Source: Dactylorhiza incarnata
Lineage: Eukaryota > Streptophyta > Magnoliopsida > Asparagales > Orchidaceae
DNA: 64,000 nt
Direction of reading: 5' to 3'
Assembly: GCA_033032865.1 (NCBI GenBank)
Contig: JAWHQI010000099.1
Location: forward strand, 4,701,501 to 4,765,500
Shown here: in pieces, positions 34,409-46,005 of the stretch
Numbering within the stretch: the first letter of the stretch is position 1
Layout of the letters: each line of letters begins with the position of its first letter
Program-made: the position numbers and the translations under genes
The notes under the pieces: generated by a model
Told to the model about the DNA's origin: nothing
What the model saw: only the letters and a program-made list of their open reading frames with translations
Database searches by the model: none

Positions 34409-35693
34409 TGAAAGTGCACAGTTAACCTCACTAGAATTCTCTAGAGAGGGGTGAATAGAGATTTAAAAATACTTTGTGCAATTATATATATGTGTAATAA
34501 TCACAGAATTAAGCTTCCCACACACCAACAAGAATTAAGCAAGTAAAGAAGAAAAATAGCACGAAGAAAAACACTGCACAACACAAAGAAATATAGTGGT
34601 TCCCCAAACTTTGGGTAGTCCACTCTTCTACCCCCTTGGTAGGAATTCACTATCTTGTACTGAGTCTTTTGATAAGGAGACTCTTAGAACCAGCCTGAGT
34701 CTTTTGATAAGGAGACTCTTAGAACCAGTACAACTGAATTTTTTGAAGAGAGATTCTAAAAACTCTTTTACACAATTGAAGATGAAATAAGAATGAGAAT
34801 AAGAATAAAAAGAAACAATTAAAACAAGAAAGAATCTTCTTCCTAGCAAGAAGATTAGAAGCACAAGAATAGTGAATGTAATCTCTCTTTTATAGTGAAA
34901 AGGAGATTGTAAGCTTTTCTCTCTTTTGTGAGAGCTTTCAGAATTTGCAGCAGAATGGCTTCAGAAGGAGGAGAAGATGAAGGTTTTTTCATTGCTGCAG
35001 CACACTATCTCTTTTCTCAACTTTCTCACTCTTCACTTGGGAGCTCTTCCACTTTTTCAAATGTATATGGTGGATCACTAGTTCTATTCTCTGTCGACCT
35101 CCTCTTTATTTATAGCTCTGTTTAAAAATATATTGCTAAAGGAGAATAATCAATTAGCAATTAGAGAGAAAAAGTTTCCATAATAATTAAATCTGTAGAA
35201 GGAAAGAATTCATTCTGATTTCAAATAATATCCATAATAATCTTAATCAAATTAGCCAAGAATCAAATAGAAGGAAAGACTGATTCAGAACGGCTATAAA
35301 AGAATAATATCATTCAATAAAATCAGATCTACAGAAAGAAGGAAAGAGATCTGGCGTGTTTTTGAATTTCTTATAGAAATCGACGTGCGTCGATTACTAT
35401 TCGACATGAACGTTGATTTCATCCTGGCTGAACGTTGAGAGGAGAATAAGGAAGGTGCGTCGACTAAGTGCGTCGACTTTATTAACTGCGTCGACTAGAA
35501 GTCAGAGTTACGTCGACAAAGATTATATCGAATTCTTCTTAGAGTTACTTCGACTCTTTCTGAGAGAGACGTCGACTACATTTCGACGTTGTGTCGAATA
35601 CTATTCGACGCATATTTACTTAGCCTAATTTTTCATTCTTAGAATTTATATTCTACTCAATTCTAGGGGTTAATATAAATCATTTCCCCAACA
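34409..35693 (-). repeat. Copia-2 LTR, shared by two internal regions
   Basis: 1285 bp. On the minus strand it begins TGTTGGGGAAATG and ends CACTTTCA. Primer site and gag lie on its left, a polypurine tract on its right. U3 (35360-35620) has about a dozen GCGTCGAC/GTCGAC-type units. TATA box at 35107-35114. Confidence 0.9.
35107..35114 (-). promoter_or_regulatory. Copia-2 LTR TATA box
   Basis: Minus strand CTATAAATAAAG, downstream of the GTCGAC array. Confidence 0.75.
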
Positions 35694-35708
35694 ATCTCCC
35701 CCTATTTG
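35694..35708 (-). other. Copia-2 polypurine tract
   Basis: Minus strand CAAATAGGGGGAGAT directly before the LTR start TGTTGGGG. It is the plus-strand primer of reverse transcription. Confidence 0.85.
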
Positions 35709-36058
35709 TCTTAACCCTATTTAGAGAGAAATTGTATCAGCTTTTAATCAACTCAGCAAAGTATTTATATAGAGAAGAAATATGCTAAGTAATCAGAAGA
35801 AATCATATAACAAGTAATTGTCTTTCACAAGATTTAAAATAGGAACTTCTTCTTGTACATGAAGTTGACAAAGGCAGAATAAAGTTTCCTAGATAAATTT
35901 TCAATAGCATCAAAAATATATCCCCTGGCTCTATCAGGATGCTCCTGGACATTTCTGATGATTGTGTGCAGTTTCTCCAGGATTTTGTCATATCAGGGAG
36001 AGTGTCATTTATAGAATAGCCCTTGCTGATGATAATTGCTACCTTTTCATCAATCATC

Positions 36059-37183
36059 TCAATTGTTTTGAGGTTTCTTTTGTGCAGGCTTGGGCTCAGG
36101 TGGTCCTTTGTTGTCAACCTTTGGCCTATATATTCTCTTCTCTGATTCCTGTTTCTCAGGGATCTCAGACATTTTTCCTTTCCCTTTCCAGGGTGAGTCA
36201 TGCCATTTGTCTAATCTTGCAGGTCTTTTAGGCTTCTTATAGGGAATGTATATATCTTCTGCACACCCTATACCCCTCTTGTGCTTTTGTCTTTTTTCTA
36301 GGATGAGCCCTGCTTGAGGATTTTTCTTTTGATCAGCTTCAACATCAAACAATTTCTTTGGAAGTTTGATGGAAGATTCAACAAGAATCTGTTCTTTAGT
36401 CATCCCTTTCTTGATCTTTTCCAACCATATATTCCTTTTATCTTCTACTTCTTTCATAGCTGCTTCATATTCATACATCTCTCTTTCTCTTATTTATTCA
36501 TGCCTCTTTTCCATGTCAGGATCATGGTACTCCTTTACAGGACTGTTAGGAGTGATATTAGGCATTCTTTCAAACCTTTTTATCTCCTCAACAACCTTTC
36601 TATATTTCTTTTCCTTTGCGTAGTCTTTTCTTTCTTCTTTGGAGAATTTTTGCCAATGAGGGATGGCTTCTCTTCTTCTTTCCATTTGTCCTCTTGGTTT
36701 TTCCCTAGATAGCATTTGTGGAGGTAAAGGTAGCAGAGGAGGTAGAGATGGAGGTTGAAGTGGTGGAAGAGGCAGAGGTGGAGATGTAGTTTTCTTTTTA
36801 GAAGGAGAAGGTGGAGAAGGTACGTTTGAAGGAGAGGGAATTTGTTCTGTAACAGGAGGCAAAATGTCCTCTGGAGGAATATCCTCATGTAAGGGTGTCT
36901 TGAGTTTGAAATAGCTAGCATAGAAGCCAGGAAAGTGATGCTGATATTCTTCCACACACAAGGGTGCCTCAATCCAGACTTGCCCTTTTAAGTCATCAAA
37001 AAAAGCTGTTTCTTCCTCCCCCTGGACTTCTATATTTTGTACTGCAACAATCTCCCCCTGAACATATGGGGCATCTACTCTGAATGCTGAATCCACAGCA
37101 TGGTCTCTTTCTGTATGGTAGGAGGAGGATTCACCAAGGTTTTTGTTGAAGGTGTAATCAGAGTGATTGGAGAAGATTTGAGC
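36059..37183 (-). pseudogene. Copia-2 accessory ORF, second part (Pro-rich, basic C-terminus)
   Basis: Located between RNase H and the 3' LTR, where SIRE-type copia elements can carry an extra or env-like ORF. The frame is open from 37183, where a splice-acceptor-like pyrimidine tract plus TAG ends, down to 36059, with a single TAA at 36494-36496. No ATG was found near its start. It contains an N-terminal acidic/hydrophobic part (FPGFYASYFKLKTPL), a Pro/Ser-rich stretch of about 45 residues, then Lys/Glu-rich probably helical segments (FSKEERKDYAKEKKYRKVVE). No signal peptide, membrane helix or enzyme motif was seen. Function unknown. Confidence 0.62.
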
Positions 37184-37218
37184 CTATGGTAAAGGAAAAA
37201 ATGAAGTTGGTTTAATAC

Positions 37219-37527
37219 TTAAAGATAGTTAGCCCCGAGCTTTAAGAAAATATAAAACCTAGATAGGGGGTTTCTGGAGCAACTCTCCCCCTTGATTATA
37301 TCCTTCAGAAAGGATGTAAACCCTTTTGGAGTCAAAGGTTGTTCTTGAAGAAGAACATGAAGCTCAGGAAGAGAAGCAGAGAGGTTGGCCAATTTGGCTT
37401 CACAGGTGGTGAGCATGTCGGCACACTGATTTGAGAAGTTGGTGACGTGTTGGAAGTCATTCAGAAGTTGTTCTAGAGCATCGTTTATTGTTTTGATGAG
37501 AGCAGATTGAGTAGGGGTTGGCACCAT
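37219..37527 (-). pseudogene. Copia-2 accessory ORF, first part
   Basis: 102 codons from the ATG at 37527, starting MVPTPTQSALIKTINDALEQ. Heptad-like leucines over residues 10-60 suggest a coiled coil. It lies about 75 bp downstream of a TATA-like site. Near the end, AG-GTTTTATAT (37260-37270) resembles a splice donor, and an acceptor-like site follows at 37184. Joining these two sites does not keep the frame of the second part, so either another donor or a frameshift is involved. No homologue was recognised. Confidence 0.58.
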
Positions 37528-38023
37528 TGATGCAGAGAGAGAGAGGTAGAAGACGAAGATTTTGGCAGTTTGGGAGAGTATGAGTTATGAAATAAGAGGT
37601 GTTATTTAAAGGAGGTGAAACGTCGAAAAGTAAACAGAAATCAAGGTATATTAGGTAACCAATCGTCAAAAGAAGAAGGGAAGATTTGTTTCTAGTTTTA
37701 TTATGAAGTCGACGTTACGTCGATTTGGAGTCGACGCATGGTCGATGTGTTGGAGCATCTGTGACGTTGGACATTGATGTCGACGTATGCGTCAATATGA
37801 AGTCGACGCTCCGTCAAAACATTGTCAGCCTAATGTCCTGCCGACGTGGTCGCAGACTTGCGTCGAGATTAGATCGACGGTGCGTCGATAAGGGATAGAC
37901 GCATCTTTGTTTTTAATAAATCAATGCTAGCGTCGAGTTCCTCTCCACGGTGCGTCGATAGGTAATCGACGTGTCTTTAAGTACTTGCTTAGTTTTTCTG
38001 ATCTCTTTTAGATTTCCCCAACA
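37528..38023 (-). promoter_or_regulatory. U3-like promoter region in front of the accessory ORFs
   Basis: It begins seven bases after the RNase H stop with TGTTGGGGAAATC, nearly identical to the Copia-2 LTR start. It holds at least ten GTCGA/TCGAC units (37708-37970). A TATA-like TTTAAATA sits near 37602-37609, followed by a pyrimidine-rich leader up to the ATG at 37527. Downstream sequence does not match the LTR, so it is either a truncated LTR fused to other DNA or an internal promoter. Confidence 0.6.
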
Positions 38024-38030
38024 ATTATGT

Positions 38031-39539
38031 TTACAAGCTTCCATCAAGCATTCCCAAGGTGATGATAAAGTAAGTATGCTTAGTTTCATCTAAGGGTTTG
38101 GTAAAAATGTCTGCTCTTTGACTATCTGTAGAAATATATTCTAAGGTTATCTTACCTTTTTCTACATTGTCTCTAAGAAAGTGATGTCTGATCTCTATAT
38201 GTTTGGTTCTACTATGAAGGACTAGGTTGGATGCTATGGATATAGCACTAGAGCTATCACAATAAATTTTAGAGTTATTGACTTCCAATTTATAGTCAAG
38301 AAGCTGATTTTGCATCCATAGGATTTGTGAACAACAGCTCCCAGCAGCTATATATTCAGCTTCAGCTGTTGAGGTTGAGACTGAAGTTTGTTTCTTACTG
38401 AACCATGATATTAATCTGTCACCTAGGAATTGGCAAGTACCAGATGTGCTTTTTCTATCAACCCTACATCCAACATAGTCTGCATCTGAGAATCCTATTA
38501 ATTCAAAATTTGTTTCTGTTGAGTACCACAGACCTAGTTCAGGTGTTCCCTTTAGGTATCTAAGAATCCTTTTTACAGAGGTGAGATGGGATTCTTTTGG
38601 ATCAACCTAAAATCTAGCACATATGCAGGTTGCAAACATAATGTCATGTCTGCTAGCTGTTAGATAGAGAAAGGATCCTATGATTGCCCTATATGTCTTT
38701 TGATCTACTGATTTTCCCTTATCAACCTTTTCTATAATAGCATTAGTTGCCATAGGTGTTTTCATGGTAGAGGCTGATTCCATACAAAACTTTTTGATTA
38801 ATTCTTTAGTGTATTTAGATTGTGAGATAAAGATTCCCTCACTGCTTTGTTTCACTTGTAGCCATAAGAAATAAGAGAGTTCCCCCATACTACTCATTTC
38901 AAATTTTGATTGCATTAAATTAGCAAATCTTTTACAAAGTTTGGGATGAGTTGAGCTAAAGATGATGTCATCTACATAGATTTGAATAAGAAGGAGTTGA
39001 CTTTTATGGGTTCTAGTAAAAAGTGTTTTATCTACTTTTCCTCTTTCAAAAGAATTTTCCAAAAGGAAGTTGGAGAGAGTTTCATACCAGGCTCTAGGTG
39101 CTTGCTTAAGACCATAAAGTGCTTTGTTAAGTCTATAAACAAAGTTAGGTGAGGAGGGATTGGCAAAACCTGGTGGTTGCTCTACATATACCTCTTCTTG
39201 AAGGTCACCATTCAGAAAAGCACTCTTGACATCCATCTGGTAGACTTTCATCTTCATGAAGGCTGCATAGGCAAGAAAGAGTCTGATTGCTTCCAATCTG
39301 GATACTGGAACAAAGGTTTGATTGTAGTATATCCCTTCTTCTTGTCTGTATCCTTGTGCTACAAGTCTTGCCTTGTTCCCGACAATTATTCTAGTGGAAT
39401 CTAGTTTGTTTCTGTATACCCACTTTGTACCAATAACTGAGTAGTTTCTTGGTCTCTCAACTAGGTTCCACACTTTGTTTCTCTCAAATTGGCTTAGTTC
39501 TTCTTGCATGGCTATAATCCAGTGAGGATCACAATTTGC
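38031..39539 (-). pseudogene. pol: Copia-2 RT and RNase H
   Basis: Nearly intact copia RT-RNase H read leftwards. RT motifs: [49 protein letters not shown] and the catalytic YVDDIIF. A TAG at 38607-38609 (probably a former CAG) is the only stop; the frame continues through RNase H (FSDADYVG, STAEAEYIAA, CDSSSAISIA, HHFLRD, TDSQRADIFTKPL) to TAA at 38031. The N-terminal side is cut at 39540 by the SIRE-C LTR; integrase and protease are not found on the other side. The first ~18 codons of the ORF that starts at 39593 come from that LTR. Confidence 0.92.
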
Positions 39540-40727
39540 TGTTGGATCAGTCGGCGCCCTTAGAGGGGGGGGGGGGTGAATAAGGGTTTTCAAAAACTTT
39601 AGATTTTATTTAGAAAAACTTTGGAATATTGCAATATTAAAACAAGAAGTCTAGTAAAACAAAAAGAGAGACAAGATTTATTGATATTAAATAAGTTTTA
39701 CAAAACTTGATCTCAATGAAGCTAGAGATCTGAGGCGAATAATAAAAGATCTTTTCATTTTCTATCCCGACTCGCTTCCCACGAACCGGTGGCCCTAGCC
39801 TTCTCCTTCCCGGATTCGACCTCAAGCCGCTCTAGGCAATCATTCCCCGGATGTGGCCTCGAGCACCCCCTAAACCTAGCCTAGATCTAGTCGCCAACAT
39901 GAGGCGAATTTCAGCCCTAAGTCCTACCCCAGACCTAGTCGCCAACACGAGGCGATTTCACTACCGCTTACAAAGAAAGATAAATAAAATAATAAAAAAC
40001 TCCCTTAAGATGAACTTCTGAAAGTGGAGGCGAAGATCCGCTGGAGAATCAGCGTTTGTCGAAGCAGACTTCGTTTGGATTTGGCGTGATGGAATCCTCC
40101 TTCAGAAGTAGGCAGAGCTTCGCTGGGACCTCAAATTTCGGCCAAGACAAGCCTCTAGAATTCTAGCACTCTCTCTCTGAGGTGTATGCAGTAGGTGTAT
40201 CGAAAACAAGAGGAGAGGGGGTCCTTTTATAGCCAAAGAGCTACCGCCGGCATTACCGCTACCACCGACGCTATCCATGATTAAGTAACATTTTGCGCGA
40301 CAGGATCTTCAATCCGCGGCAACATTTTGCTCTATGCCTTTGGTGCGCCATGCTACCGCCAGCGCTAGTAGCTACCGCCGGCGCTATCCTTGATTAAGTA
40401 ATGTTTTGCGCGGTAGGATCTTCAATCCGCGGCAACATTTTGCTATATGCCTCTTGTGCGCCATGCTACAGCCAGCGCTAGTAGCTACTGCCGGGTGCTA
40501 GCTCCTTCTATATAAGCCGCCAGAATTGCGTTAATCATCGCTAGCGGCAGGCGTTATCGCTACCGCCGGCGCTAGTGGCCATGTTGGAATTCTGGCCTCA
40601 ATTTTGGGGACAACTATCCTTGAGTCATGTGGACTTTGATTTCCTGCACACTTAAACACACAAGATCAAATACACATAGGATTTGTTATTCTCAAACCTA
40701 GGAGATGCGGAAGACCATATTCCAACA
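39540..40727 (-). repeat. SIRE-type LTR C (3' LTR of SIRE-C)
   Basis: Ends TGTTGGATCAG...TCCAACA on the plus strand. A 12-G run lies at 39565-39576. The TATA box (minus strand TATAAAAG) is at 40224-40231. U3 carries GCTACCGCC(G/A)GCGCTAG units (40245-40590). The left edge cuts Copia-2 RT; the right edge is followed by a polypurine tract. Confidence 0.92.
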
Positions 40728-42939
40728 AACTCCCCATTTTGATAATAACAAATCCATTAATGATAAATCAAAGCATTAATAAATAAGCATGATGAGACTA
40801 TACTTGTGTGTGTGTGTGAGTGATGACTTAGGATAATTATTGATTTTAGCATTTAGAATTGCTCCCCCTAAATAAATGCTCCCCCTAAGTGAATGCTCCC
40901 CTAATATGTAAGCTATCATCTGAATTTGTCATGTTGGGTTTATGATAGCGGGTTATATTTATCATGTTAGTTCTCCCCCTTTGTTATTAGCAAAAGTGGG
41001 TAGGGAAACAAAGCACCAAAGAATTTGTAAATAGAAGAGAAGGCATGATCAAGCTTTTTAAGTAAATGATAAGGAGTTTTAGAATTGTGTTTCATTGAAA
41101 TAGATCAGAGTTATAAGCATTACAAAATTTTCAGAGTTTTTAGCATAAAAGATTTTTATGTTTGAAGTAACCAATAAAAAGTGTTCCAAGTAAATCTATC
41201 ACTTAATGAAAGATAGGAATTTTTAAGAATAAGTGATGATGCAAAGAATACAAGATATTAAGTAAGCATGAAAGCGCAAGGTAAAACACTTATATGGTTA
41301 TGATGCGGAAGACTTATAGCAATACAAAAACCATCAAATAGTAATGATAATCCAAAAAAATATGAGTTAAAGTTCACAAAAGATGATGTTTTTGTAAATC
41401 ATTTTGCAGTTAGATCTTTAAATTTGATAAAAACCAAGCATGAAATAATGTTTATCAAAAAGAAATTACTACAATGTTACTTTAATTCATAATTCCAAAA
41501 ACATACAAAACATTGTTGAACACATGCTAGGTTATCTAGTGCATTTCATAAATAAAAAGTAATATAGAATTAGCATTAGGATCCAATACTCATGAGAAGA
41601 AGTGTTATGGAAGATAATGATGTGCACATAAGTGTATTTTTGAGTAATGTAAACAAATGTTTTAATAAAAAAAACAAGATATATGTAAAGTACGAGCACA
41701 ATAAAACACAAATAAGATTACTTCCACGCACTTTAATGCACAATAAAAAGTACAACTACCAAGGTGCTCTGCACACACAATGCTCATCAAGACTTATCAG
41801 GGTGCAAAGTAGTGCTTGGGGGATCACATATTTTATTTTGAATTTTGAGACTAGTGATCCGGTGTACATAAGAGTAAGTGACTTTTCTTATTTTTGAAAG
41901 AAAGATTTGATTTGCACAAGACACTTTACTATTTTTTCCAAGGTGCTCAACCTCACAATGCTTATTAAGAATTATCAAGAGGTTCAAGTAGTGCTTGGTG
42001 GAGTTATCTTTGTCATTTATTTTATAATTTTGTTTTGTACAAAGTTCTCCGAATACACTTGTTTTGCAAATCAATAGAATTAATGAAAAACATAACCACT
42101 TTTCTTAATTTTAAGAGTGCAAAATAAGGAGTGTAGGTAAGATACTTGTGCAATTTTAATCCATTGTACTAATACAAAACATACACAAGTATTCTTAGAT
42201 TAAACACATATGTAGACAATGCCAAAAAGGGTGAGTGAATAAATATCATTATCAAACATAAAACATTTACTCATACTTAGAGGCATGCTAAGCTTAATCC
42301 TACACAACTTTTAAACTATAATTGATGCACATTTGAATAGATATATCAAAGCATGAAGAAAGACAATGTCCAAAGTAGTTTGAAAAGATAAATTGCAACA
42401 TTGTAGAATTTCTAAATAATAGATTAAATCATGCTTGATTTTTCACAAAAATCATACAGTTTTTTTTATAGTTTTAAAGTTTTATATTTTTGTATTTGAT
42501 TTTAGCAAATAAAAGCATATTTTGTAATTTTTGCTTTTGTAATTTTTATATTTGATTTTTGCATAAAGATGAACTTTAAACAAAGGAAACAACACAAGCG
42601 AAAAAGAAAAACATATTTTTTGTAATTTGGTTTTTGTAGTTTTGTATTTGGTTTTTCAAAAAATAAAGAAACACAGAAGTGCAAAACTAAGTAGAAAATA
42701 TAGATTAATATATTTTTAGAAAATTTTCGAAATTTAAAAAATACAGAAAATCGAACATGGACGCTAGCGCCTGCGGTAGCGCTAGCGCGGGAGACAGTGA
42801 ACGATTTTTTAGGATTTTGGAAATTTTTATTGGTGGTCTTGATTAAGTGTCCCAATAGTAGTTCCATGCTGAAGTTGCAGATTTTTAGGAGATGCTTTGG
42901 ATGGTTAAAAATGAAGAAAATTGTATTTGTGAGCATGTT
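40728..42939 (-). other. SIRE-C 3' spacer
   Basis: Non-coding, AT-rich. Next to the LTR, minus strand AAAATGGGGAGTT is the polypurine tract. Two paralogous blocks start at 41761 and 41941 (period 180). A GC-rich motif CGCTAGCGCCTGCGGTAGCG starts at 42762. The Athila leader block present in copies D and E is absent here. Confidence 0.75.
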
Positions 42940-45900
42940 TTAACTTGAAAGATCTAGGACACCTAATTCAAGTCGTAATAATCGAAATCTTGCATCGGGA
43001 AGGGGTTTAGTAAATATGTCAGCAAATTGAGAGTCCGTCCCAATGAAGCTTACTTTTACATTTTCTTTCTTAATGTGATCCCTAATGAAATGATGACGAA
43101 CGTCGATGTGTTTGGATCTAGAATGGTGTACGGGATTATATGTGAGGTCTATTGCACTTTTGTTGTCACATTTAAGATCTATGTTTTTAAGATGAAATCT
43201 AAAGTCCTCTAGTGTTTGGCTCATCCATAACGCTTGTGCACAACAACTACCAAGTGCTATATATTCGGCCTCCGTGGTGGAGAGTGCAACCGAAGATTGT
43301 TTTCTACTAGACCAAGCAACTAAAGAGGGTCCTACAAAGTGACATGTACAGCTAGTGCTTTTTCTATCTAGTGAACCCCCGGCGTAGTACGAATCGGAAT
43401 AGCCGTGGAGCATGAAAGAGTCATTGTGTGGGTACCATAATCCTAATTTAGATGACCCTATTAGATAACGAAAAATCCATTTTACCGCTTTTAAATGAGA
43501 TTCTTTTGGATCGGCTTGAAAGCGAGCACATAAACATACTGCAAACATTATATCTGGTCTAGATGCACTTAAATAAAGAAGAGATCCTATCATTCCTCTA
43601 TATAGTGTTTGATCAATGGAAATTCCAGATTCATCTTTTCCTAGTTTTAAAGAAGCACTCATAGGAGTAGAAGCTTGCTTAAGATTTTCAAACCCAAATC
43701 GTTTAAGCATATCGTGAACATATTTTGATTGACAAATAAAAATACCATCAGTTCTTTGTGAGATTTGAAAACCAAGAAAATATGATAGTTCTCCTATAAG
43801 ACTCATTTCAAATTCATTTTTCATTATTAAGACTACTTCATTACACAACTCTTCATTAGTGGCTCCAAAAATGATATCATCAACATATATTTGTAGAATA
43901 ATTAATACGTTATTTTTATGCTTAATGAAGAGTGTGTTGTCTGCACATCCCATAACATAACCGTGCTCTAAAAAAACGATGTGAGTCGATCATACCATGC
44001 ACGGGGCGCTTGTTTTAAACCATAAAGCTCTTTTTCTAATTTGTACACATGATTTGGAAATTTTTCATTTATGAAACCGGGGGGCTGTTCTACATAAACT
44101 TCTTCTTTAATATACCCGTTTAAAAAAGCACTTTTAACATCCATTTGAAATAATTTTATTTGTTTAAAACTCGCAAATGCCAAAAATATTCGTATAGATT
44201 CTAAGCGAGCAACGGGTGCAAAAGTTTCTTCAAAATCTACCCCCTCAATTTGAGAATAACCTTGAGCAACAAGTCATGCTTTATTTCTTACAATCCTAGA
44301 TTCACCATCTAATTTATTTTTAAAAATCCATTTTACTCCAATAATTAGATGATTAGATGGTCTTTCTACTAAATTCCAAATTTTATTTCTTTCGAATTGT
44401 CCTAACTCTTCATTCATAGCCAAGAACCAAAATTCGTCATTTAAAGCGGTGGAAACGTATTTAGGTTCGATTTCTGACACAAAGCAAATATTTGAAAATG
44501 TTTCATGAAGAGAGGATCGAGTTCTCACCCCAGTGGAAGGTTCCCCAATGAAGAGATCTTTTGGATGATTTTTGGAGAAGTTTAACACGCTTGGAGGTAC
44601 GAATTCATCTTCCTTGGACTTCTCCTCCTCTTCTTTGGAGGGTTCTTCTTCGTCGTGCTCCAAGGATGGCAAAGGTTCATCATCTGTACCTGTAGGAAGC
44701 ATCTCCGCACATGGAATAAACTCATCAAATCTAACATTAATTGATTCTTCAACTTTACTTGATCTTTTATTAAATATTCTATAGGCTTTACTAGTTGAAG
44801 AATAACCAAGAAATATTCCTTCATCGCATTTTTCGTCAAATTTTCCTAAAGAATCTTTTGTATTAAGAATGAAGCATTTACATCCAAATACTTTAAAATA
44901 CGACACATTAGGTTTCTTTTGATAGTAAAGTTCATATGGTGTGAGATTTAATGATGGGCGAAGCATGACTCTATTCATTACATAGAATGCAGTGCTTACG
45001 GCTTCGGCCCAAAAGGACTTAGGTAATTTATATTCAGATAGCATGGTGCGTGCAAGTTCTTGTATTGTCCTATTTTTTCGTTCTACAACACCATTTTGTT
45101 GAGGTGTGCGTGGAGCGGAGAACTCATGCTTAATACCTAACATGTCACAAAAAGATTTAAAATTTTCATTTTCAAATTCACCTCCATGATCTGAGCGAAT
45201 GCATTTTATTTTTAAATCTAATTCATTTTGAATGCGAGTACATAATTTGGAAAATTCGCAAAACGCATCAGATTTGGAGGAGAGAAATAAAGTCCAATAA
45301 TATCTTGAATAGTCATCAATTAGAACATAAGTGTATAATCTACCACCAAGACTCGCAGTGTTAACGGGACCAAAGAGATCCATATGAATTAATTGCATAG
45401 GTTTTGATGTAGAAATTTCGTTTTTGCTTTTAAAAGATGACTTAGTAAATTTGCCTTTTTGGCATGGAGAGCATAATGAAGATAAATTTCCATTTAACTT
45501 AGGCAATCCTCTAATCAATTCTCTTTTTGCTAGTTTAAGATGAGCTTTGTACTAGAGTGGCCTAAGCGTCTATGCCATAATTCTAATTCATCATTTTTCG
45601 TTATAAAACATTTTATAGAAGATTTAGAAAGATCATGAAATGAAACTATGTAAACATTATGAATTCTAGGTGCAGTTAATAACACATCTTTTGTTTTAGG
45701 ATTAACAATCTTGCAAAGGTTAGTGGAAGATTCAAAAAGTACATCTAAACCTTTATCACATAGTTGACTTATAGATTTTAGGTTATGTTTTAATCCTTTC
45801 ACATAAAGTACATTTGATATAAGAAAAGATGCGTTACCCACTGTACCAACTCCCATGATCCTTCCTTTACCATTATCGCCAAACGTCACTATTCCTCCTT

Positions 45901-45973
45901 TCTTCTTTTCTAGGCTAAGGAATTTTACTTTATTGCACGTCATGTGTTTGGAGCAGCCGAGTCCAAATACCAC
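42940..45973 (-). pseudogene. pol: SIRE-C protease, integrase, RT, RNase H
   Basis: Copia pol read leftwards from 45973. Protease: a 1-bp deletion falls inside the DSGC active-site motif, so GCSKHMT is in frame but the catalytic Asp is not. GAG pre-integrase region: ELWHRRLGHSSTKL, followed by a 1-bp deletion near 45525. Integrase keeps the core (MDLFGPVNTASLGG, IRSDHGGEFEN, PQQNGVVERKNR). TGA at 44274 replaces an Arg codon in the KARLVAQG motif. RT has [12 protein letters not shown] and [12 protein letters not shown]; a T-run frameshift near 43966 precedes YVDDIIF. RNase H is complete (STTEAEYIAL, DVRHHFIRD, DIFTKPLPD) and ends at 42940. Four disabling changes, otherwise well conserved. Confidence 0.92.
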
Positions 45974-46005
45974 ACATCTTCTGTTTCCTTAGCCTTCCTG
46001 CAAAT

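Noticed and set aside
36314..36712. Plus-strand ORFs rich in Phe and Leu
   Set aside because: Mirror images of the Lys/Glu-rich accessory ORF on the minus strand; hydrophobic codons are the complement of charged ones.
36059..37527. A captured host gene instead of an accessory retroelement ORF
   Set aside because: Not excluded, but position between RNase H and polypurine tract and the LTR-like promoter favour element origin; no host protein family was recognised.
42502..42936. Minus-strand 144-codon ORF in the SIRE-C spacer
   Set aside because: AT-rich, Phe/Ile/Lys-biased translation without conservation in the homologous D and E spacers.
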